DNA from: Brachionus koreanus
Lineage: Eukaryota > Rotifera > Eurotatoria > Ploima > Brachionidae
DNA length: 64,000 bases
Assembly: GCA_016987375.1 (NCBI GenBank)
Contig: PJRA01000005.1
Coordinates: 2,237,344 to 2,301,343, forward strand
Direction: 5' to 3'
A program made the translations under genes and the position numbers. The notes beneath the pieces are model-generated. The model was not told where the DNA came from. It worked only from the letters and a program-made list of their open reading frames with translations, and did no database searches. Numbering within the stretch: position 1 is the stretch's first letter; each line of letters begins with the position of its first letter. Below are positions 1 to 10,800 of this stretch, in pieces.

Positions 1-925
1 TTATTTAATGGGCTATTAATTTTGGCTTCTTGACATTTTAAACAACTTTTTATATAATTAACAACGTCTTTATTTTGACCCGGCCAGTAGTATTTAGGTT
101 CGAGTTTACATATTGTCATGCATATTCCAAAATGATCTCCCATTTCTGAGTCGTGCATTAACTTAATTATGGTTTTCCTTTCGGATTTTGGAACAACGTA
201 CTGCAATTTTATTCTATTATCATTTAGTTTCCATGTTCTGTATAATATACCGTTTATAACTCTTAGACGGTCCCATTGTAGCCATAGTGTTCTCAATTCC
301 CCTTTTAAATCTTTACCTTTCGGTTTCACATCTTCGTTTATCCAACTAATAATTTTTACAATGTCTTCATCATCCTTCTGCGAATCGCTATGTTGCATGT
401 AAAAATTTACTCTATTGACTTCTGGCATGTTTACTATATTGTTTTCTATTTGACACTCTTCATCTTTATTTCCGCATGGTAGACGAGAAAGACCATCATC
501 ATTTCCATTTTTAATCCCTGGCTTGTAATAAATTTGGAATTTATACTCACTCAATCTCATAATCCATCTGGCTACTCTTGGTTGTGGATCTTTTATATTA
601 AACATCCACTTTAATGGTTGATGATCTGTGCAAATTAAAAATTCTTGCCCATATAAATAGACTCTGAAATGATCTACTGCGCACACAATAGCCAATGCTT
701 CTTTTTCCGTAGTCGAATAATTTCTTTCCGCATTTGTCAAGCTTCTACTCCAGTAAGCGATTGGTCTCCATTCACCGTCTTTTTTTTGAGATAAAACAGC
801 ACCAATTCCAAAATCACTAGCGTCGGTTTCCAACTTAAAAATTTCATAAAAATTTGGATATAGAAGGAAAGACTGATTTGTTAAGCATTCCTTTAACATT
901 TTAAATGCTTCTTTCCACGATTAGT
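1..925 (-). pseudogene. RNase H and integrase zinc-binding region of the gypsy element (partial)
   Basis: The frame is open from about 925 to the window edge on the minus strand. It begins with the RNase H signature TDASDFGIGAVLSQ (near 835-795), continues with the SRSLTNAERNYSTTEKEALA block and TDHQPLKWM, and reaches LPCG at the end of RNase H. After a spacer comes an HHCC zinc-binding domain of integrase (HD...HFG...YYWPG...CLKC, about 150-20). The catalytic DDE core is not in the window. No stop was seen in this part. Confidence 0.9.
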
Positions 926-1690
926 CCAGACAAATTTAGCTTCTTTTTTTAGCATATCATACAAAGGAGATGCTATTTTGGAAAAATCTTTTATAAATTT
1001 TCTATAGAAAGAGATTAATCCAATAAAGCTTCTTAATTGTTTTAAATTCTCTGGTAATGTAAAATTATTAATTGCTGAGATTTTTTTCTCACAAGGAAAT
1101 AAGCCGTCATTGTTAATGATATGTCCAAGATAATATACTTTTCTTTTTAAAAAGAAACATTTCTCCTTATTTAATTTTAGCGATGCATCTCGTAATCTCT
1201 GGAAAACTATTGACAAATGCTGTATATGATCTTCAACTGATTTTGAAAATACAATTATGTCGTCTAAATACACTAAACATATATTTACCACTAATCGTCT
1301 TAGAACCTTATCTACCATTCTTGGAACGTTGCTGGGGCATTTGTCAAACCAAATGGCATCCTTACAAACTGGAATAGTCCAAAGGGTGTCGTAATCGCTG
1401 TTTTCTCTTTATCTTCAGGGTTCATCATAACTTGGTAATATCCACTGGCCATATCTAAGGTTGAAAAAACTTCTATCCCATTAAACTTATCAGTTGTTTC
1501 ATCCAATCTTGGTATTGGATACATGTCTTTTTTAGTGATGTTATTTAACATTCGATAATCAATACAAAGCCTTATTTTACCGTTTTTCTTTCTTACCGGC
1601 ACTATAGCTGTAGCCCAATCGGACTTACTCGGTTCAATTATGCCAGCTTCTAACAACTCATCCAATTGATTCTTTATTTCTTTCTTTCAT
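926..1690 (-). pseudogene. Reverse transcriptase of the gypsy element, in two frames
   Basis: The first frame (about 1690-1320) carries the fingers and early palm: the RLCIDYRMLN block, the DMASGYYQV block and the RMPFGLTNAPATFQ block. A frameshift near 1320 leads into the second frame, which carries the catalytic motif LVYLDDIIVFS, then the thumb and connection (GLISFYRKFIKDFSKIA). A further shift near 920 leads into RNase H. All catalytic aspartates are present, so the damage is by frameshift rather than by loss of motifs. Confidence 0.92.
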
Positions 1691-2323
1691 ATGGAATGGA
1701 ATCCTTCTTGGATGCTCTTTTATTGGTGTATTTCCTTGCGTGTCGATTTTATGCATTGTGAAATTACAGCATCCTAACTTCGCTATTGAAAATGCGAACA
1801 TCTCTTCATTATCAACTAAAAAATTTTCCATTCTTTTAATTTCCTTCTCTGAAAACTCGACTGCATTCACAACGTTTTCTTCAATCTCTGTTTCTATTTT
1901 ATCACCACCCATCGATTCAAAAATTTCTTTTAATTTTTGTTTTGTGCCTTTAATTTTACTCATAAAATTTAACCCAACTAGACAATCTTGTGATAAATCT
2001 CTGGCTACATGAATATCGATATATACAATATTATTTCCGATTCTCAAGTTTGTGCTAAAATATCCTATTACATCCAAAGGTTGTCCATTTGCCGTAATAA
2101 AAATTCCCGTAGTTTTAGTCAACCATTTATTTGGGAGACCCATTTTTTCCCAAACCGTGGAACTAACTAAAGTCCTATTACTACCTGTGTCTAGAAGGCA
2201 TTGTATTTTATAATCATCAATGAAACCATAAACAAAATTTAGTTTATTTCCCATATCATCCTCATTTACATTATTTGTACTGCTCTTCTGTTTATCATTT
2301 CTGTTATAGGATTTGTCTCCCAC
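1658..2323 (-). pseudogene. Retropepsin-like aspartic protease and linker of the gypsy element
   Basis: The catalytic motif LLDTGSNRT lies near 2190-2165, and the second conserved strand follows about 75 residues later (QDCLVGLNFM), as in retroviral-type aspartic proteases. The C-terminal part is the linker that precedes reverse transcriptase. The frame ends early near 1685, where a one-base shift moves the message into the frame of the next segment. The fragment is in the same frame as gag, separated from it only by the TGA at 2435. Confidence 0.85.
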
Positions 2324-2434
2324 TAAATTGGAAGTGTTAAAGGTCCTTGGAAACTTAGGAGTTAGTCCTTGATTGTCAAAATTTAATCTATAATAATCAT
2401 TAGTGCTGAAACGTTGAGTATTCGGGCAATTCCT

Positions 2435-3097
2435 TCAAAAATGACCGTCTTGATTACATTCATAACATTTAATTTTTCTTTGATTACTATGATTTACTGA
2501 TTTAGGGTATCTCTTTAGCTTTGGGGTAATTATTTGTTCCTGTGCTTTCTGTCCATTCAAGCTATTCTTCTTTGACCAGGTATTGAAATTACTCAAGTTT
2601 AGTACTTCTTGTTCTCTAGCCCTTAATACCATTATATCTAAGTCGTCGATATCCATTACAGCCAACTTATCAGCTATATCTCTTCTGCATAAGCCTGCAA
2701 GGAACTGGCTTTTTAAATAGTTTTCTAGCTCTCCTCCATTTAATCCAGGGAAAGCTTTCCTAGCCAGATCCTTTAAGACTCCTGCATATTGGATTAAGCT
2801 TTCGTTGTGCTTTTGGTATCTTTCGACAAAGTTACGCAAGTATGCATGGGCTGGAGCTTCAGGAGTACTAAATAATTCCCGAAAACGTCTTTTAACTTCG
2901 TCATAAGTCTCCTCACGAATCCATTTATCCACTAATTGGAAAGTTTCATCATCCAAAAATGAGCCAAAAACATTTATTTTATCTCTTTCCAATATTATTC
3001 GGTTCATTTCTAAGTAACCATCAAACCTACTAAGCCAAATATTTACATTAGAGGTTGCAGTAAATATATCTGGAGCTCTCATTCCTCCATGCGTCAT
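2435..3097 (-). pseudogene. gag-like protein of the gypsy element, stopped inside the zinc knuckle
   Basis: About 220 codons from an ATG at 3097. The N-terminal part has the hydrophobic, W-rich pattern of retrotransposon capsid proteins. The middle is charged and the end is basic. The reading frame stops at a TGA (2435-2437) two residues after the knuckle histidine; in the same frame the final cysteine of the CX2CX4HX4C motif follows, and the frame then stays open into the protease. The stop therefore splits one CCHC knuckle. A point mutation is the simplest reading; programmed readthrough is possible but less likely given the other lesions. Confidence 0.8.
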
Positions 3098-3124
3098 TCT
3101 GATGTTTCTAAACCAATGTTATAG

Positions 3125-3240
3125 AGCGCCGAGCAAGAGATTTAGTTATTGTGAATATGATTTATTCAAAGTATATAAAAATAAATAAAAAAGAGAAAGA
3201 CTGAACAATAAAAGAATAATCATGGTCTTTAAATACAACA
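3125..3240 (-). repeat. Possible 5' LTR end and primer-binding leader
   Basis: Upstream of gag on the minus strand there is an AATAAA signal (about 3160) in a T/A-rich stretch, followed by a GC-richer segment (CTTGCTCGGCGCTCTATAAC, about 3138-3119) just before the gag ATG. This is where the R/U5 end of an LTR and a tRNA primer site would be. Without the second LTR the boundaries are a guess. Confidence 0.3.
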
Positions 3241-3524
3241 GTATTAAACCCAATGTATAATTATGCAAAACTTATTTGGAGATTTTTAAAAATGCTTTGC
3301 TGTAAAAATAATGGTATAATTAGCTTAATTAAGAGAATGGACATGAAAAAGTAATACTCAATAAATCTAAAACTAGAGGTCATGAAGTTTAAATCATGAA
3401 ATATTAAAATATTTTATTGAAAAATACTATAAAAATTAAAAAGATTAATATTTAATTAATTTAAAAAAAAAATAAAAAAATTTCTAAATAAGAATTTAGA
3501 TTAAATTCATTAAAACGTAGTTAT
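3241..3524. other. AT-rich intergenic stretch, no gene seen
   Basis: Between the gypsy element and the end of PIGW. Only AT-rich sequence with short A runs. No ORF of note and no clear repeat. Confidence 0.6.
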
Positions 3525-5930
3525 TTATTTGTTTCTTGAGAAAAATCTCAAATACAAAAAATAGCCCAAAAAAGAAAAAACAAGAGAATTAAAGCATAAA
3601 ATAATAAAAGCCAAACTATAAGAAAATAAATTCAATTCAAAAACTAAATTTAAAATTCCAGTTAAATAATTTGAAATCATAAATATACTCAGTCCGATTA
3701 ATTTAGAATCGATAATATTCGAACTTGAATTGAATAAATTAATTATATCTTCAATAGAGTTGAAACTTTGTAATTTTGACTTTAACACCCATTTTTTACA
3801 TACTTTTGCAAAAATCACATTTGCCAGTAAACAAACAAGCCAAAAAAAAGATCCCTGAAGAAGCTTAAAAGTTAAAATTTAAAAATGAAAATCAAATTAT
3901 ATATTGGAACCATGGTTGGTTTAATTGACAATGCCAATGACATGCAAAAAATTTTTTATTTAATACCGCTGACGATAACCCGCATTTTATTGTTTATTTA
4001 TTTTTCAAATGGCTTTGAGGAACAAAACAATTTAAAATTAGTCGATTAACTTTTAGCTCACTAAACTAAAGAAAAAACTCCTATAACTAGAATAAACTCA
4101 TCGAATAAAATCAACTACTGTCGTATAAGAAACATTAAGTAATACTCTCAATTGATTAATTTCATTTCAAACTATTTTAAAAAAAGTAAAATTTAATAAT
4201 AAAGATTATTTAAAAAACTTGAAGTTTTTAGTTTAAGAATTGTTAATAAAGCTATCATATTATTTTTTAGCTGCAAAGATTTGATTTAATTTCAAATTAA
4301 ACAAACCCACTGATTAAAATTCTTCCTCAATAAGAATTTTTGATATAATTGAAAATGTGATATTTAGTCTAAAATTTCATTTTGAAATTTTTTTTCTAAA
4401 TATCATTGAGTAGAAAAATCTGTTTTTCAATTTAAATGAAATGTTGAAAATGAATTAAAATAATGAATTCATAAATGAATTGTCGAGATACAAGTGAAGT
4501 AAACTTAAATATTTGAAGGCTTTTTAAGCTAGTTAATTTTTTTTTTGAATTATAAAAAATGCTGATAATCACCTCAAAATTCCAAAAGTTTAAAAATAAA
4601 ATAAATTTAACAAATATTTACTGTAAAAAATACAAAAGCTAGATTGCATATTCTTCTAGACGAATTTTGAACATAATTTCGTGTAAATTCTAAGGCAATA
4701 TAATAAAAAATACAATTAACTAACAAAAATTTCAAACATTTTATGGATTTTTTCATTTCTGCTAAGCTTTGAATGATTCAAATTAATTTAATTTAAAAAA
4801 TTACAAAGCCCAAATTACTTTTTTTGCTTCATAATCAAATTAATTTTGTGACATATTCCATTTGCACCTATGTAAATTGCCAAATATCCAAAAGTACTGA
4901 ACAAACCCTCTTTGTTCAGTTCAATTAGATTCTCTCTTTTAATTGATACATTTAACAAATACATCCAAAATTCATTTCTCATTAAAAACAATTGATAGAA
5001 AATTGCGATAACCATCGATAGTGCATAGCATTTAAGATAACTTTTTTTCGTAAAAGTTTCACAAATTGTGCCCAATAGCTGGGAAAAATTTTGATTTAAA
5101 AACAAAAACAATACAAAAAATTAAGATTTACTTTGACAAAGAAAATTGTGAAAAAAAAGTTCCAATGAAGCCCATATTCAGCTATGTCAACACTGTATCC
5201 TGTAATAGAGACTAAAATAATTCTCAATAGTCCAAGAATTAGTAAAATGCTTGATTTTTTTGTTGTTTTCTTAATTTTGGTCACAAGACCTTGATTCATC
5301 TGTTCAAAATCTCTTGAATTTCGAATAAAACGCATTGAATGACTAATAATAAAATATCCAACACCAATGTCCATAAGAGAAAAGCCAAAGTAAATCGTTT
5401 TGGCATATTCTGGCTTGAAAATGGTGAAATCTACGGCAAGTATAGCTACACTTGTAATTATAATGAGTGAACTTCGAAAATTGGTTACACTATTTTTGAT
5501 TATTTTAAAATCCAAGTCTAATAGCGTTTCATTTTCGTCAATAATTGAAATCGGTTTTAACTTTTCAATCAAATACCAACAGCAAACAACCACGCACAGT
5601 ATTAAAACTATTGTGTTTAAATACAGATAATGACTAAATAAAGTAATTGACAAGATAATTGGTATCTGAAAGCTCACAAAATCGATCCAAAACGACAGCC
5701 TTTTAAATTTTGTTAGTATTTATTTTTCTAATAGAATATATTTACCAAAAATTCTTTATTTGTGATTTTAATATTGAACTGTAAAGAATTACTTTTATTA
5801 CACCATTAAAAAAATGAATTAATCCAAAGACAGTTAGAATAAAATAAAACTCAACTACCGAAGTGTGGTATTTCTCATTATCATTAATTATAATTTCATA
5901 TTCACTCACTATTTTCTCGTAATCATCCAT
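3525..5930 (-). CDS. PIGW: GPI-anchor inositol acyltransferase PIG-W (GWT1 family)
   Basis: Acylates the inositol of GlcN-PI early in GPI-anchor synthesis, in the ER membrane. Five exons fit: 5930-5746, 5699-5132, 5078-4819, 4766-4622 and 3854-3525, totalling 495 aa, against about 500 in vertebrates. Family landmarks run on across the joints: ILAVDF...KTIYFGFSLMDIGVG and EYGLHWNFFFT (exon 2), NKEGLFSTFGYLAIYIG (exon 3), SSRRICNLAFVFFT (exon 4) and ISNYLTGILNLVF with a last hydrophobic helix (exon 5). Many transmembrane segments are visible. Three introns are about 45-55 nt; the last is 767 nt and holds nothing recognisable. The final exon has no ATG of its own; it joins in phase to a conserved helix. 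Start: first in-frame ATG, but the N-terminus is poorly conserved in the family. Confidence 0.92.
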
Positions 5931-7899
5931 AAGTTTATTTTCTCATATAATTTTTTTTCCAGAGAATAAATTTTTGTAATTTGTCGTGAATTTCTAACAA
6001 AATTTTTTTTACTCTTAATTATATTTCCCTTTTTTTATGCTTCAATTGCTTGATAGATATTTAAATTAGAATCATTTTGTAAATTTCTCTTTTTTTAAAT
6101 CTAAAGATATTTTGGTTTAATTTAATTATAATTAAATTTTCAAAATTTACTTCAAACTATATGGAAAATATATCAGTAAGGTTTTTTAAAGCTAGTTTTA
6201 TTTTCAACTTTATAGATCTATAAATTTAAGAATAACTTCGAGTTTATCAAAATTTAAGTATTGCTTTATATAGTTAGATCTAATCATTCTATTGTAACTT
6301 TACCCTAAAAAATATTTGTTTTAATAATTGATAGTTGAGCCTGCTCGAATTTAGATTTAAAAACTTAATGAGCAAAAATAAGGCATATTGGTATTGGTAT
6401 TTTTGAGGTACAAAAAAATAAATTTTGGGTTTAAAAGTATGTCAGCCCGCTCTAAAGTCGAGATTCAAAAAGTTATGACTTTTAAAATTAAAAATTTAAA
6501 GTCGAAGTCTTTTCTTTAGCTTGTTAATGACTTATTAACACTTTTTTTCTTGACTTTAATACAGGCCTGGTTTGCATTTCGAAAAAAATGGCTGATTGGG
6601 GCTTGACCACGAGTCAATCATTTTTACTAAATTGAAATAAAAATAAACAGTCATGGCTTAGATTTGTTTGAACAGAATAAAATAGTGCAAATCATGATTA
6701 GGTAGATGACGTTTTTTTATGAGTCTTTAAAATTTTTATAATGAGAATTAAAGTTCGCGCGATGCAAAACTTCCACACTATCTTCAGATATGGATTTCGA
6801 CCTCATTTTTAGATTCTACGTATATGAAAACCTAGGGTTAGCCAAAATTTTAAGGGGGGTCTGAAACTTTACAGCCTTATATTGAGTGTATCTTATTTAA
6901 GCGATTTTTTTTAAAGACAACCATCTCAGAATATAGAGCATTTAATTCTCTATCAGAAAGTGTGTCGATCGGGTAGATTCGTTTGATAAAATTCTGAGAT
7001 AAAATCGCTTAAATAAGATACACTCAATATAAGGCTGTATAGTTTCCGAACTTTAGTATCTTTAAAGCATTAGTATTTTTAAACTTTGACTTAATATCAA
7101 ACTATTAGTTTTATTTATTAGTATTTTTAAAAAAATTTATTTAATTTTATTCGAATTATCTTTTAAACCTAAAAAAAATTAATTTTAAATTAAAATAACT
7201 AAATATGGCACAACTCTAATTTAAAATCTAATAGATTCTGTTAGACTTCACCTATCCTATTGTATTTTTAAAAAATTATGAAAAATCTGTACAATTCAAC
7301 GATATATTTTAACTTAAAGAATGCTTAACTTTATAATGATTTGTACTTTTAATTGATTACCCTATTTATTGATATTGAAAAATAAATTCTTAAATTCACT
7401 TTATCAATTAAATTAATTTCGTGATTTTAAATTAGAAATTATTTGAATTTTTTCTTACAAAATTTTTAGACTTAATGAAAACTTATTTAGAATCAAAAAT
7501 ATATTAGTAAATTTTTATATTTTTATATTGATTAGACTTTAAATTTTGTATTTATCTAACCTAAAAAAAATCTTTGGCAAGTTCTATTTTGTTTTCTAAC
7601 CAAAGAAAATATTTAATAACAACTTTAAATTTGTTCTTCAAAATTTTTGACAGAGCTTAGATTTTCTATGCTTACAAAATATTTAGCAAATTTTGTTTAA
7701 TAAACGTGCATCTAGAGTTTAAATTTGACAATGATTTTTTAGCGAAAGAATTAAAAACTATAAACTAGTCGATTATATTTTTTATAGATTAATTTTTTTG
7801 ATGGTTGGTAAAATATTTTCTACAATTAAAAAATTTTATTTACAATTATTAAGTTTACACAATTTTTTCTTAGAACGAATTTAAAAATAAAGGAAGTTT
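5931..7899. other. 2-kb AT-rich intergenic region with a foldback element
   Basis: Lies between the 5' end of PIGW and the 3' end of SMC4, both on the minus strand, so it should contain the PIGW promoter. No coding signal was found. The only clear structure is the inverted repeat at 6863-7046. Confidence 0.6.
6863..7046. repeat. 184-bp foldback/MITE-like inverted repeat
   Basis: The left arm (6863-6908) and the right arm (7001-7046) are reverse complements over 46 bp with one mismatch. After an unpaired 14-nt insert on the left side, a further 10 bp pair (6923-6932 with 6991-7000). The loop is about 58 nt. No direct target duplication is evident at the ends, so the class of element is unknown. 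It could be a MITE, a foldback element or the locus of a long hairpin RNA. Confidence 0.85.
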
Positions 7900-10800
7900 T
7901 TAATTTAAATCCATTAAGTTGGTAGCATTTCCATTTTCTAAAAGAGTCCTATTGCTCTTTTCATTATCGCAAGCTATATTTTCATTATTTTTTATTTCGT
8001 TTTCTTTCACCTCACTATTAATTACTTTGTTTGGCCGTCTTTTTTCTTCCAACTCTAGGTACTCAGGTGCAATAAAGGTAGCTGATGTACAATTTCTTAC
8101 TTTATATATACCGAACAAACGATCACACAATTCAAACATGTTATTTCTCAATGAAATTATGATAAATTGAGCATTTTTGGTTCTTTCTTTTATGTAATGA
8201 GCTATGATTGATACATTTTTGAAATCCAAAGCAGCATCTATTTCATCCATAACGTAGATTGGAGTCGCTCTAAACTCGTGTAAAGCGAAAACCAGCGATA
8301 ATGAGCTAAGAGTTTTTTCTCCGCCAGACAAATTCGACACATTTTTCCATGATTTTTTTGGCGGTCTTACGCTCAGAACTATTCCTTCTGTAAAGGGATC
8401 AAGAGTATCGACCAATTCAAGTTCAGCATCACCTTCTATTGTAACAGTGCGGTAAATTTCTTTCAGCTTAAGACGAATTTGCGTGAAACCAGCCATGAAT
8501 TCATCCAGTCTTTTCTTTCTGAGTTCTTCGTAATCATTACATAGCTTGTCTCGTTGTGCATTTAGTTCATCAAGTTCATTAACTCTTTCCATAAATTTCT
8601 TCATCTATAAATGACCAAAAAAAAGTTAAATACAAAGTAGAATTTTTTTTCTTTCATGTCAACATAAGCAGTAAAAACTAAAGCTGACTTGTACGCTTTT
8701 TATTTCTTTCCTTTTCTCGGGATTTCCTTTAACCGTTCCTCTCATTTTTTATTAATTTTCTTTACTTTGGAAAAAATAAAACTCATTGATTGAATAAGCC
8801 AAATCTTAAAATATTGAAGAAGAAAAAATAAAGAAAACGTACAAGTTAGCTTTAATTTGTACTTAAACTAAGAAAGTTCATTTTTTAAACTGATTTTCTA
8901 AGTTAAAGAGAAGAATTATTTTATAAAAAAAGACACTCAAATTTAAATTGAATTATTTTTCCTTCGATGCTTCAAATAAAAGCTGTCTGAGGACTTCATA
9001 TCAAATTTTTATTTTGATATTATATTTTTTAAATTTTAAGAAAAAGACACCCATTTTTAAAAATAAAATTAAAGAAAAAATACAAAATTATCTAATTTTT
9101 AATGAAAAATTGATCTTAATAAATTAATTAATCCTAATTATTATATGTTTTTTATTTGAATTTCCATTACAAAAATTTACAATCAAATTATTTTTGTTTT
9201 TTTCAACCTCATTCAACAAAAAAACAATATAAACAATTTTGAAAATAAAATAAATTTTTATTAATTATAAAAAAACTTGTTTTGCAAATCGTATCAAACC
9301 TGTACGGTCAAAATTTATTAATCTTGAAAAATATTTTAAAATTATTTTCTCTTTTACTTTAATTTTTTATATTTTGAAAAAAAAATGATTGTTTAAATAT
9401 TAAAACAAACTTACTAATTCTTTGAAGCTTTGAATGGCAGATAAATTTGGTGTAAGAGATTTAAGATTTTCTTCTAGTTTTCGAATAGTTCTTGCTGCTC
9501 CTTCAGTATCAAAACCTGTGAAAAAATCCTCATCAAATTTTTCCAATCCTGGTCCATCATGTAAACTTGATTCATTACTATTAAATACATTTTTTTCCAT
9601 ATCTTTAATATTGTGAAGTTTGAGCGAATCAATGGCATTTTCAAATCGCTTGCATTCTTTTTCTTGTAATTGCAATTCTTCATTTGATTTTTCCATTTTG
9701 TGTTTTAAATCGATTCTGTCAGCTTCTAATTTTTGAATGCTATTCTCATTTTGTTTTACTATTTTGCTTAATTGTTTAATCTCAGACTCTAAGTCTTCTA
9801 TTTCTTTTTTAATTGACTCGTGTTGTTCAACCAGCTCTTTGCCATTTTCGTCCATGTTCTCAAGTCTATTTTTGAATTTTTCCAAATTGTTCTCATTCAA
9901 CTGCAAGTCTTCTCTCAATGATACCAGTTTTTTTTCACTACTTACCAAATTTCTCTTCGAAGTCTTTATTTCTATTGTTAGATTGCTAATTTCACTATTT
10001 TTCTCTTCAATATTTGTTTCCAAATTCTTGAGATTAGCTTTTGGTTCATCCAATATTTTTTGGCTTATTTCAACTATCATTTTGTGCAGTTGATCATTTT
10101 CATCTCTCAGTTTTGCCGCTAGTTTGTCTGCTTTTTCAAATTCATTTTTAAATCTTTCCAAATTTTCTTCTAGAGTTTTTTGCTTGGCCTCATCTCGATT
10201 AATTTCTTTTAATTTTTGGACACAATTTGCTTCAATTTTTTTATACTCCTTAATCTGTTCCTTGAAAGACGAAACTTCATTTTTAAGCTTAACTAAATCA
10301 TTTTTTGCTTTTTCAATTTTGTGCCTTAAATCATAGGCAGCTGGTTCGAGCACTTGTTTTCGATTTTGCATTTCTTTCAGTTCTTCTTGGTCAATTTTTA
10401 AATTATCTTCCATTTTTTTTAGTTGTTCACTAGTGAAATCTTCTGTAATTTTGGAGCCCATTCTCCCTTTTTGTGGCTGACCACCACCACTCATAGTTCC
10501 AGTTACCTCAATTATCTCTCCTTTTAGAGTTACTACTCTGTTTCTGGTCTGTCCATAGGCTATTCTAGTGGCTTGATCTAGATCATTAGCTACCAGGGTG
10601 TTACGCAGCCCAAAATAGAATGCAGTTAGAAATTTTTTATCTTTAACTTTTATTAAATCAACTAGGCGAGGTACATTCTCTGGTCTAAAAATATAATGAA
10701 AAATAAAACTTAAAATTTCCTTTTTTAAAAAATACTCACGTTGTAGTTATCCGATTTACATAGTCCCTCCATTTTTCTTGTTTATCCAAAGCAATAAAAT

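Larger units (their letters stand above)
1..3240 (-). mobile_element. Decayed Ty3/gypsy LTR retrotransposon, 3' part off the left edge
   Basis: Read on the minus strand, the order is gag with a CCHC zinc knuckle, aspartic protease, reverse transcriptase, RNase H and the start of integrase. That order (RT before IN) is the Ty3/gypsy arrangement. The remaining integrase and the 3' LTR lie beyond base 1. The copy is broken: a TGA interrupts the zinc knuckle near 2435, and the pol frame shifts near 1685, 1320 and 920. It is therefore most likely an inactive insertion. A possible 5' LTR/leader lies at about 3100-3240, but its limits could not be checked because the partner LTR is outside the window. 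Confidence 0.93.

Noticed and set aside
9737..10093. 118-codon plus-strand ORF rich in Ser, Phe and Leu
   Set aside because: Antisense shadow of the SMC4 coiled coil; Lys/Glu codons read backwards give this composition.
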